Shown piece after piece: positions 51,140 to 62,180 of a stretch of DNA of 64,000 nucleotides (the first letter of the stretch is position 1; every line of letters starts with the position of its first letter). Made by a program: the position numbers and the translations under genes. The stretch is from Cordia subcordata (taxonomy: Eukaryota > Streptophyta > Magnoliopsida > Boraginales > Cordiaceae), in contig JAPTOF010000002.1 of assembly GCA_028554755.1 (NCBI GenBank), forward strand, positions 29,085,001-29,149,000. The letters run 5' to 3'. Below the pieces are notes generated by a model that saw only the letters and a program-made list of their open reading frames with translations, had not been told where the DNA came from and did no database searches.

Positions 51140-52210
51140 AAACTATACTTCACAATGTTACGATAAGTCAAAAATTACCTCCATTTTATCAGGTAGAACA
51201 TTACATGAACAAGGCATTCCTCATTCTATACAAATGTTGAAGAATTACATACCGAAAGCGATTCCAATCCCAAAATTAGTCCACGGTTTGAAATTTAGGA
51301 AGTTATAACTCAATATTATTCCCTACACGGGAGACACCATATGCAGACAATGCTCAGTCTATGAAAACATAACCAAATCAGAGGACGTTGGGGACGCTAG
51401 CCTCCCTGATCCCACGAAAGACTGAAAATAACTTCATACTTTTGAGTTAGCAAGACCACTTAACACAAGAGTTCCACTTATTTTAGTCCCCAAATCCATT
51501 TACCACCATTCCCAATCATAAACACTTATTTCAGTCCCCTAATCCATTTACCACCCGATCATAAACTATCTTAGATCTGTCCCAAATTAGAAATGAGCAT
51601 TGAAAAAAGTTCATTTACAATTTTTTTTAAAAGTCAGAACTTTTAGTTTCTCAAAAAAATACTTTTTTCACAAGTTGTTAGAAAAAACGCTTTTAGAAAA
51701 AGTCAATCTAAACGAATCCTTAGTATATATATCTCCTGTTATCATTCCTTTATGTACCAATATTTCTTTTCATGACTATCAAATTCAGACGCAACTAGAT
51801 CCAAATCAACATTTGGCGTGCCATGTAACTAACAAATTCATAAGTAACGACTTCTCAAAATCAATGTAGCTGTAATAGGTGCTCCTTCTTAATTGCAATC
51901 TAATTCAATTTAGTTATGCGACGCTAAAACTTAATAGATACTTAAAAAATTAACTATCCGGAATCAGCTTTCGTAAAAATTAGGGGAACCAGAAATAATT
52001 TGAAATCGGAACTTCAACGTCAGGTTGTTTACAACCATAAGAAGAAAGCAGAAAAAAACTGGAGAAAGCAACTTAACATCAATTTGGAAATAGAGTAATC
52101 AATTTAGAAGGTGATGATGTTAACTAGTCAAATTTAAGCTCATATATTTCTTAATCTTGATTGGGTCCACACTGCGTCTATATAATGAAAAAGTCATACT
52201 ATTGTAGTTA
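51140..52210. repeat. Partial array unit upstream of orphan gene 3
   Basis: Starts mid-way through the intron-1 repeat (ACTTCACAATGTTACG; compare 9378 and 45702). It continues through a MITE remnant to the upstream flank (TTAGTATATATATCTCC at 51719, CTTGATTGGGTCCAC at 52157). Confidence 0.75.
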
Positions 52211-52905
52211 GGATTTAAAAAAAAAAGGCTCTTTTTTCTTTAATTGGGTTCAAAAATAGCACATTTTTCAGTTCTTTTGCAAAAGTAGCTAGGATTAAAT
52301 TATTACCAGAGGAATTCGTTGGCGAATTATGGGAATTCGTCGTTTCCGAATTCTGGGAATTCGTCGTTGCCAAATTCTGGTTTTCCGTTAGGGTTTCATC
52401 AAAGATTCCTTATCATGAAGTGATCGTGAAATGACTTTGTAGCAGGGAATCTTGCAGGACAAATTCTAGGAATTCTGTTTGTGAATTGTGGGAATTCGCC
52501 ACGAATTTTGAGAATTCACAACAAATTCCAGGAATTTGACGATGAATTTTAGGATTTCGTCTGCAGGGAATCAAACATGGATCTGTTTGGATTGGTTTTT
52601 TTCAGAAAAAAAAAGTATTTTTTCTTCTTAAAAAAGTTACATTAAATTTACAATAACTATTTGATTTGGCTTTAAAAAAACTAAAACTCTAAAAAAAGCT
52701 CAAATACAACTTTTTTTAGAAGCCAAAATTTTCATCTTCTCCAAAAAGTTATTTTTCAGAAGCTGTTAAAAAGCGCTTTTGCGAAAAGTCAATCCAAACA
52801 GGCCTTATATTCTGTGCAGCATGTCATTGCAGGTTATTGTTCAGTCATTTCGGGTGAAAAATGTTTCACACAGACGAATTCCGGGAGTTTGTTTTCCATC
52901 TATAT
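52211..52905. mobile_element. Insertion with repeated GAATTC motifs, MULE-like
   Basis: It interrupts the upstream flank that elsewhere reads GTAGTTATGCCCCATAACT without a break. The left part, TTCAAAAATAGCACATTTTTC, is close to the terminal repeat of the MULE described above (CAAAAATAGCACTTTCGATT). Eight GAATTC sites occur in about 570 bp, several as closely spaced direct or inverted pairs with CGTCG. No coding frame is present. A MITE (52575-52806) is nested inside. Probably a small Mutator-type non-autonomous element; target duplication not identified. Confidence 0.45.
52575..52806. mobile_element. MITE nested in the GAATTC-rich insertion
   Basis: Inverted ends GATCTGTTTGGATTGGTTTT and AAGTCAATCCAAACAGGCC, about 232 bp, same family as 9707-9936. 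Confidence 0.65.
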
Positions 52906-53087
52906 AAATATGTGGCACTTCAATTAATTGGTTAAACTAGAGCTTTCATAGTTCTGTGTCTTAAACAAATTTATTTGTTTTTAGTTATTACATTTTAACA
53001 ATATAATATAAGTGCTTAATGGTAACAATTCGAAGGCAAAGCAAAGTCTGGCCAACAGGCCATATCAAGCAATTAATTAATTAAGCA

Positions 53088-55101
53088 ATGGCAGAGAGTG
53101 ATCAAGGTACCAACGTGAAGCCACATGAAGCTGCAGCTGTTGTCACCACTACTATGAGAAATGAAGGACAAGAAAAGATGCCTCAAGATAGCAGCAGCGT
53201 AAGTTTCTTAAAATTTCTGCATGCACATGCACATATATATCATAAATTAATTAATATGAGAAAATCAATTCACATAAAAATTTTCTCTGTTAGTAACATT
53301 AATTTGATTAACATCTGATAACCATAGACATCAAATTAGTTTGATTTTCTCCATATATCAAAAGTATAACAGAAATTTTGTGCATTAATCTTTTCATTTT
53401 TTGTGCGTGTACATATCATCATAAAGTGATCAATATTTGCTGACAAAATAAATTAACTTATATTCAATAATAGCTTTTAAAAGAAGTTACAGTTCTAAAA
53501 GAAAAACTAAATTGCAACGTTTTCAGAAGTTAATTAGAAATTTAAACTTTTCAGAAAATACTTTTTTTATAAGTATTATATGTATGTGTGTGTGTGTGAA
53601 ATATTTTGATTTATTGTTATAATCGTAAGGCTTTTTTCCAATTTCCCTTTTTATATTGTACCTATACATACATCCAAGCCTGCGATCCATAGAGTTCACC
53701 ATAGTTTGTTTATGTTCCAGTGGGGGGGAGGAATATGTAGGACGCGAGAAGCTGATGAAGATATTGAAGGACAAGATCAAAGAGATGATGTCATCAGGAG
53801 AACATAAGGAGGAAGAGGAAAAGAAGCTTGAAGCTCTTCTTGAAGCAGCTTGAAGCTCTTCTTGAAAAGCTTATTAGTCGATTAGATAGCACCTCTAGTA
53901 GCGTAAGTTACTTATCATCTATGCTTGCGTATATATGTTATAAAATGATGAACCTTAATTCATATAATTGTTATTTATATATTAATTCTCTCTTCAGTTA
54001 AAAACAATGATTACTTAGCTTGAGGTATGTTTCGTACCATAGACCTTAAATTAATCTAATACCCTCCGAATTATATGTATATAAAAATTTTATACTTGGT
54101 CTGATATGAGTTAGTCTCATGTAGCTTGAAAATATCAATTCTAACCCAAAGCAAAAGAAATTCATATAATAATTGTTATTTTATGTACTTGTCATGAAAT
54201 GATCAAGTTTTCTCTCTACACTTCCTCTATTCAACAAAATTATGGAAATCAGGCTTAAAAAAAGTATTTTCTTTAAAAACTCATATTTTTAGGGTGCATT
54301 TGGTTTACTTGTTTTCTGCTTTTATTTTTACAAAAAACGAAAAGTAGGATAGAAAACTTATTTGATTAACTATATGCATTTTCAGTTTTAGAAAAAACAG
54401 AAAATAGTTTTCTAAGAAAATTGAAAACATTAAAAAGTGTTTTCTTTGGCAATTTTGTGAATAATTTTAAAAGATTTAGAAAATAAGGTGGTAATTTTGT
54501 AAATAATTCAAAAAATTTAGAAATAAGATAGCAATTTTGTAAATAACTCTAAAAGATTTAAAAAAACAAGGTGGTAGTTTTGTAAATATATTTAAAAAAA
54601 TTTAGAAAATAAAATAGCAATTTTGTAAATATATCCAAAAAATTAAAAAAAATAATGTGACAATTTTTTCAATATTTTCAAAAAATTTAAAAAATAAGGT
54701 GACTCTTTATAAATAAACATAAAAAAGAAAACATTTTTATCAGCCAAACACATGGAAAAAAAAATGCTTTGTTTAATTGGGAAAAAAAAAAAGAAGAAAG
54801 AATCCATTCCTAAAGGGACTTAAGTGGCGAATAAAAAGGTATGAAATTTTGATTTATGATCATTCTCGAAAAGCTTTTCATTCCCAATGCATGTATGAAT
54901 CCGATAAAGTCCACTTATGACTTGTTTATGTTCCAGTCGGAGTCGAGCATGGAGACAGCTCTATATCCAAGACCAGAAAAGAAAGAACAAGAGGAGGTAG
55001 CACAAGGCGTTTTGATCTGCACTGTGTCTAACCGTCTTAGGGATCTCGCTGATACCGCGTTTGCCAGAGTTAGCGGCGTCGGTGAGCTAGAAGAATGCTT
55101 G
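53088..55101 (+). pseudogene. Orphan small gene family, copy 3 (decayed)
   Basis: Recognisable exons: 53088-53198 (MAESDQGTNVKPHEAAAVV, open), 53721-53902 (exon 2) and 54937-55101 (SESSMETALYPRPEKKEQ, open). Exon 2 has an extra G in a G7 run at its start and a small internal duplication of TTGAAGCTCTTCTTGAA, so its frame is lost. Exon 4 is absent: downstream sequence jumps from intron 3 to the 3' flank at about 55363. The proximal promoter with the TATA box is also gone: GCCATATCAAGC (53058) joins directly to the bases before the ATG. With promoter and terminal exon missing this is most likely a dead copy. Intron 2 holds AT-rich tandem units of about 55-60 bp (54430-54710). Confidence 0.7.
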
Positions 55102-56460
55102 GTAAGTTAATAACCATTTCTACAGAAACTTACTTGATTATTGGGAGATTTTTTTTTTTTTACCACTCCTTTTTGATACGCTATCTCTGAGTGAAAAAAA
55201 AAAAGTATAGTTTAGAATTTGGATTCTAGTAGAAAACAAATTAAACTCGACCTGCATTAAATGTCATACATAATGGGAAAATGATTCTATAGAAAATCTT
55301 ACGTACGCAACAAGAGCTTCATGTGTTGGCCGCCTTTCTGTATATGTACGTCACAAAATGATCATCTTCTTTCATATTTCACTATATATTGAACGTTACT
55401 AAGAGCTCATTTGGATTGGCTCTTTTTAAGAGTATTTTTTATAATTTTTTTAAAAAGTAAATTTTTTTTAAAATTTAAAATTTTTTATTTTTGAAAAGAG
55501 TTGAAAATGAGTCATTTTTTTAGTTTAAATTATTTGAAATCCAACCTAAATACTTATAAGGAAAGTGTGTTTTTCTAAACAAGTGTTTTTTTTTAAAGAA
55601 ATTTGAATTAAGCCCTAAATATCATCATCTTTTCATCGTTCATTTATTATTTTTCTATCTCTACATATATATATATATATATATATCAAAAATATTGAAA
55701 ACAGAGAATAATTATATTTGATGAATTGCTTTGTTAATTAAGAATACACGTAAAAATTAATAAATATATAAGTGACGCAGAAAAAAGCGAAATCATTATT
55801 CCTGATATCTCTAATTACTTTCATGATTTATTGGCATGTACATGGGATATGTGACACCCAATGATCAATTTATGCTTATAGCGAAGTACAAATTTACCTG
55901 CGAGAGGTGCTTAATAGGTAACTTAATTGGTGTGAATAAATTTTCTTTCTTTCTTTTCTATTCTTTCCATTCACAAAAGAAATCTTCTAGCAAAAAGTAA
56001 TCCTCATCCGGACAACTTGAAAAATATTGTCCGGATGCGTTCCTCATCAGTGGCAAAGTTGGAGGGCTAAGAAACTTCAGAAGTAGCTTTTAGGTTGCTT
56101 CCTCGTGCTAGTTTTTGTTGCGTCAGAGAGATTGCATCATTGTAGACGTTAAGCAGCCAAGCGTATGCAGCGTACATGCATGCTTTTTTATCTCTAAAGT
56201 ACTGGTTGAATAATTGATTATTTTGCGTTATCTCTAGGAAGGGTCTTTCTTTTTTTCTGAGACACTCATTGGTTGGACTTGCTTTACACAAGTTTTTAAT
56301 AATCAAGGGTACTCGATGTTGGATTATATGAGCCGCAACCTAATTTGCAGCACTTAAGCGTAAGTTGCTTATAGAAAATGCTTATGATCCTAGCTTGATA
56401 ACTCTTTATCCAATGATAGACATAATGACAACCTTTAGTGCAAGCATTTGTAGCTTCCTA
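55102..56460. repeat. Truncated intron 3 and 3' flank of orphan gene 3
   Basis: The first 260 bp match intron 3 of copy 1. Next comes a deletion that removed exon 4, then a MITE (about 55403-55620), a (TA)n tract near 55666-55686 and the standard array 3' flank to about 56420. The site of the solo LTR and that of the CACTA element are both unfilled here. A minus-strand frame at 56067-56306 is not supported. Confidence 0.7.
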
Positions 56461-57632
56461 GAAAGTGATGTCGCCTTTTTATGATTGGACGCATTTTGTA
56501 CGAAGAATAATATTAACATAAGGAGAGCATCTATCTGGTCTTCATTAAGAAAAGCTCAAGCATTCTTGCATGAATCTAAGTGGAAGAATTAATGATTTGG
56601 GATATTCTTGTATGTTGCACTATTTAGCATATACAAATGTGGAATAGCAAAAGCGCTAAAAAGAATTGGAAGAAGAAAGAAGGTAACTTCCAAGACTTCA
56701 TGCATGAAACTTCTTCAGCAACTACACAGAAAGAAAAGGATAGTCCGAGAAGCACTTTAACTCCGATCCTATCTGGCGCATGCATGGTTTGACTGAAGAG
56801 CACGAAATAAATAAAAGGAGAGGTGCATATGCTAAAGCACTAAGCATGACTAGTCACCATTTTTTTTTTTTTTAATTCATGCATAAGATGTCAGCATCAG
56901 GCTAAAAATTTCCTCGATCAAACAACTACTTTACGTTGAAGTTTCATGTGTGGCGACATATGCTGTATCTGAGACTCTTGAAGTTTACGAACTGAAGTAA
57001 ATATGCCCCAAAATGTCTTATAATTTTATGATCATGCATATTGTGGTCGCAATTCAATTGTTATGAATTATTAATGTAGTAATGACGAATAACGAACTAA
57101 ATTTACACTCATTGATTGATCAGATAACAATCATAATATTATGATAGCTTGACGGGATATTAACCTAATATAATCTCCCGACATATGCATGCAAAGGTTT
57201 GGATCAAAAAGCTAATTCTGAATAAAAGTTAACCTTTATAATTATAAAGGAAGTCGCTGATGTTAACGGCATGCAGGAAAGCAACGCAAATTCCAAAAAC
57301 AAAACAAAAAAACACCTTAAACGTGGTTAGCACTCACTGCTTAATTATCGAGAGACGCAGCAGCAGCAGCCGTGGCAGTGGTGGGGCCCGGTCAAGATAC
57401 CACTTTATTCTCTCTAATTACCACCAGAATTCCAGTCGGCGTAGGTTGCATCATCTGCACACATCAGCTACCACTTCCAAAAATCATATCACATCAAACT
57501 ATTCAAATGAAATTGTCTCAACATTTACACACACACACACATATATATATGCGTGTGTGTGTTTGATCATGATACCATATTAGTCCTACACTTCAAGAGA
57601 TCATAAGGAAAATACTAGAGGACTTGAAAATT
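56461..57632. other. 5' flank of LHT8-like gene
   Basis: End of the array and start of unique sequence. Contains a short CAG/GCA repeat at about 57357-57376 and a CA/TA/GT dinucleotide run at about 57529-57562 about 80 bp upstream of the start codon. No other gene is recognised. Confidence 0.45.
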
Positions 57633-59960
57633 ATGGCAGATCAGGTGGTGGAGATGAATACATGTATAGAGCCTTCCCAAATCTCATCTCTTGTTGTTGA
57701 TTCTGTCGAACCCAAGACTCCTAAAAGTCCATTCGTCGCACGTGTAGTGACACCACTGGCCAGCCCCATGCAGAAAGCCATTGGAAGCATGCAAAGTTAC
57801 TTGGAAGAAATTGGTCATCTCAGCAAGCTTGACCCCCAAGATGCATGGCTACCCATCACTGAGTCTAGGAAAGGGAACGCATATTATGCAGCTTTTCACA
57901 CTCTCAGTTCGGGTATCGGGGTTCAAGCACTCGTACTTCCTCTTGCATTTACTGCGCTAGGCTGGTTAGTTTAATTACCTCTCTTACTTAAACCTTGATA
58001 AATAATTAGTGAACTTTTAACTTAAAACTCATGCTTGATAAACGTTATCAATACTCTTAGAAGGGACGAATTTGAGGCGGAATTGGGACGAATTTGAGAT
58101 GAACAAAGAATTCTTTCAATTTCTTTGTACTGGTTGCAGGAGTTGGGGAATTATGTCATTGATACTGACTTTTGTATGGCAACTATACACACTTTGGTTG
58201 CTGATCCAACTCCATGAATCTACTCCTGGGACGCGCTATAGTCGTTACCTCCGGCTCTCTATGGCTGCTTTTGGTAAGCAGTATCGATTAAATTATCCAA
58301 TTAGGAAAAATAGTACAAATTTTAACTTCTCACAACCCCTCGTATTTTTTATTTCATCCTCGTTTAAAATATAAAAATCTACAATCAATAACAAATAAAA
58401 CTATTAAAAACATGCATTTGTGCCGTGCATTACACGCGGTATACTTTAATATATACATATATATTTCAGGTGACAAACTGGGGAAGGTGCTGGCTTTATT
58501 TCCAACAATGTACTTATCAGGAGGAACTTGTGTTACACTAATAATGATTGGAGGCAGCACCATGAAAATCTTCTTCCACATAGTCTGTGGAAGTGCCTGC
58601 AAGGCAAATCCACTAACCACTGTGGAGTGGTACGTCGTCTTCACGTGTTCAGCCATAATTCTGGCTCAGCTTCCGAACTTGAATTCCATCGCCGGCGTCT
58701 CTCTGATCGGTGCAATCACTGCAGTGACATATTGCACGCTCATTTGGGTGGTTTCTGTCGTCAAAGAAAGGCCCAGCGCTGTCTCCTACGAGCCCGTCGA
58801 AACAAGTTCTGATATTGCTAGAGTTTGTAGCATCCTTAACGCTCTTGGGATCATTGCATTTGCTTTCAGAGGCCATAATCTGATCTTAGAAATACAGGTT
58901 AGCTTATACATACACATATATGTATATGTTTGGGGTTTTTTTGTAAAAATACTTTTTTTTTAAACAATTTTTGGACAAAGTGTTTCTTTCCAAAATTAAA
59001 AATTTTGACTTTTGAAAAGAGTAGTATTTGAGTTTCCTTTAGAACTCTTGCATTTTTGAATGTTAAACTAAATAATTATTGAAAAAAGAATATAATTTTT
59101 CAAAAAAAAAAAATTCTTTCAAGAAACCAATCCAAACAAAAACTACGTTATTATCATAACTTCTACTTATATCTATATATATCATGCTAATATTTCTAGT
59201 GCGATATTTCAGGGTACGATGCCGTCTAGTCTAAAGAACCCGTCACGTGTGCCCATGTGGAGAGGGACGAAATTCGCCTACCTTGTTATTGCCCTGTGTT
59301 TGTTTCCAATGGCAATTGGAGGCTACTGGGCTTATGGAAATCAGGTAAATTAATTAATTAAAATTAAATGTCTAATATTTACAATTAGTTGCATCTTTTC
59401 CCTTTGTCCTCCTTTTTCGATGAGAATACAATTGATTTGTCAAAGTTTTACTTAACCATGTTACGTTACAGATACCTACAAATGGAGGGATGTTGATCGC
59501 ATTGGACACCTACCATAGGCACGACACCTCGAAAGTGATTCTATTGTTAGCGAGCCTCTTTGTCGTAATCAACAGCCTGACGTCTTTTCAAATATATGCA
59601 ATGCCGGTGTTCGACAACTTGGAGTTTAGGTACACAAGCAAAAAGAGCAAGCCGTGTCCGTGGTGGGTTCGAACTGGACTACGCCTATTTTTCGGATGCT
59701 TAGCATTTCTCATAGCAGTGGCGTTCCCGTTCTTGCCAAGTTTGGCAGGGTTGATTGGGGGAATTTCACTGCCCGTGACATTAGCATATCCTTGTTTAAT
59801 GTGGTTAATGATAAAAAAACCACTACGAGGTAGCCCAACGTGGTACATTAACTGGTCACTCGGGCTTGTAGGGATTATCTTAAGCATTCTGCTTGTGTTT
59901 GGAGCAATATGGAATATAGTCACTCTAGGAATTGAGGTTCATTTCTTCAAGCCCAAATAA
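57633..59960 (+). CDS. LHT8-like lysine/histidine transporter
   Basis: Five exons (57633-57964, 58140-58273, 58470-58897, 59213-59344, 59472-59960) with GT-AG introns join to 1,515 nt encoding 504 residues. The ATG at 57633 is used (MADQVVEMNT); an upstream in-frame TTG at 57624 is not a plausible plant start. This is an AAAP-family amino acid permease of the lysine-histidine-transporter type, closest in look to LHT8/AATL1, and would sit in the plasma membrane as a proton-coupled importer. The N-terminal 80 residues are soluble, with the subfamily motif SPFVARVVTPLASPMQKAI. Membrane segments start at GIGVQALVLPLAFTALGW (about 94-111). LSGGTCVTLIMIGGSTMK, PNLNSIAGVSLIGAITAV and CLFPMAIGGYWAYGNQ are typical family blocks. 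No lesion is seen. Substrate is inferred from family only. Confidence 0.9.
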
Positions 59961-62180
59961 ATAGTAAACCATTACAAGGCAGTGCATGGTCTGTCCCACT
60001 TCTATTTGTAGACGACTCATTCCTCTCGTTTATCATTCAGCTAAATATATATTTAATGTTTCTTCTTTTGGATTTGTCCGTTGGTTCACTCGACTTGCTT
60101 ACTTATCAGATGATTAAATGTTTCTATATTGAGACTTGTTCACTTATCAAATAACTAAATATTTCTATATTAATTCAACCTATTGCGTTCCCAAATCCAA
60201 AAGCAATGTGTAAAATACAAAACTCTTTACTTTATTGCAAATCAAATTCTTTTCCCAAGCAATCACGAGCATTGGTCGAATCTTTTTCATTAAATCGCTG
60301 AATCATTACCCAAAGATCGCGTAATCAATTCTTGGGCGCTTTACAGTTGGCTTCACGGGATTTGCAAGACGACTTTACGGAAACTATGTATGACGCAAGA
60401 CTTTGGAGACAACTACGCTAGGCCTAGGAGGCCGTTCTTCTAGGCCAACGCAACGATTGCACATGAGAAATCAAAAGGTTACCATGTGAATCAAAAGGTT
60501 ACCATGTGCACCTCCCACTCTTCACAAGCACATGAGAAACATTAGGCCCTATTTATTTACAGAAAATTAGAAAAAAAAATTTAGAACTTTTTTAATGAAA
60601 AATAGAGGACAAAAATACCATGTCTGCAAAGATAAATTTTCAAAAATTAAAATTGGAAAACAGTTTTCCAAATAATGTATATGCTTAGCAGATCTATTAA
60701 GTTAATATCACAAATAAGCATACATATACATGATAATTATTAAGTTATACAAGCAATACTTGTACAAAAAATTTCTAGCAGCGGTAGATCTAGTATTATC
60801 GTTAAGTGAAACTAAAACAAACAATTTTAATATTTGTAATACATATAATCTTTTTAGTGAGAAATAAATTGATTTCTTAAACTAAAAAAAATTAAAAATA
60901 CACGAAGTCACAAATCCAACAAAATCTAAAACGAGTGAAGGTTGTTCATCCCTTAATAGATCAGTCCTCCTGTGTGATTTTCTCCAGCATAGGGACGGAA
61001 ACAATGTCAGAAATACAAAAATGTAAATTATTATGTTCCTTCATTATCATCCAAGGTCCATTTTTCACACATAACCTTATTTTATTATCTTGATTGAAAA
61101 TGGCCAAAATCTCAGACTTCCTTTTTTGTCGACAAATCTCATAGTTAATGGATTCAAATAACGTATCAAAAGATTCCTTATCTTTAATCAAGAGTGGATA
61201 TCATTATAATTATGGTTCTTCTTTTGTCTTTTGTATCGTGAAAGTGTCATAGTTAATGCATTCAAAGTTTATTGATTTTTTTCTTTTTTTTGCTCAGTGA
61301 AAAAAAAAATTCACTTATATAATCACCTAGATGATAGAAATCTCATTCACATTCCATGTTCTAAAAATAGCCCTATTCAAAAGAGATTTCAAATGATGGG
61401 ATTATAGTTTGTCCTTTTGTTGATCCTGTTAATTGCCCCCCATTAATTAGCAATGACCCCCCATATATATAGTGATTAAATAAGTACTATTTAATTGTAC
61501 GATTGAGATTAATTTAAGCAATTACAATAATCAATTCCTTTTTCTTTTCTCTCTCTTTTTCATCAAATGTCGAGTAACGACACCCTTAAAGGAAGCCATC
61601 CTTTTCCATCAAGGAAGCCGTTGAACTTTCAAGGTTAATAATAATGGAGAGAGAGAAGTGAACTTTGGTGACCAGGGGCCTTTTTATGCTCTTGAGAACA
61701 GGCTGAAACTTAAAAGTTATGACTAATGTCAGCAAATATTTAATGTTAAAATATGTTATCAAGCATGCATCCAGCCTACTTTTATATTATTATTACTAAT
61801 CCGTGAGTAAATTTAATGTAATTTTATTTAAAATGAGTGATTCATTCTAGAAAAGAGAAAAATTTATCATTAATTGTTGTAATAGGGTAAATATTTGATA
61901 AAAACGATTGAAATGTAAATGTGTGCTCGCGATTTTCAACAAATATGACTAATTTGTAACAAATAATACTTAATTAGACAATTCAGATTATTACCAGGGC
62001 TAAGCTAAGCCCATAATTTGAAGTAAAGGACGAATAACAGAATTATATTATATAGAAATAATCCAATTAATAAAGTGGACTAAGCTTGAAAAAAAAAATC
62101 TGGAAACAATTCAGCTAAAACTCAATGTTGGAAGAGGGGGAAAAAAAAAAAAAAAAGAAGAAGAAGAGGGGAAAAAAATC
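59961..62180. other. Intergenic DNA between LHT8-like gene and pseudogene
   Basis: AT-rich. A minus-strand frame (60961-61191) contains NGPWMIMKEHNNLHF, weakly like the DUF4283 domain of LINE-associated proteins; too degraded to call. A 19-bp unit ATCAAAAGGTTACCATGTG is repeated in tandem at about 60470-60508. No other gene is seen. Confidence 0.45.

Noticed and set aside
57624..57632. TTG at 57624 as the start of the transporter
   Set aside because: Plant nuclear genes rarely start at TTG and an ATG lies three codons downstream in the same frame.
60961..61191. Minus-strand 76-codon ORF with a DUF4283-like patch
   Set aside because: Only one short motif is suggestive and the frame does not extend; mentioned in the intergenic entry but not called as a gene.
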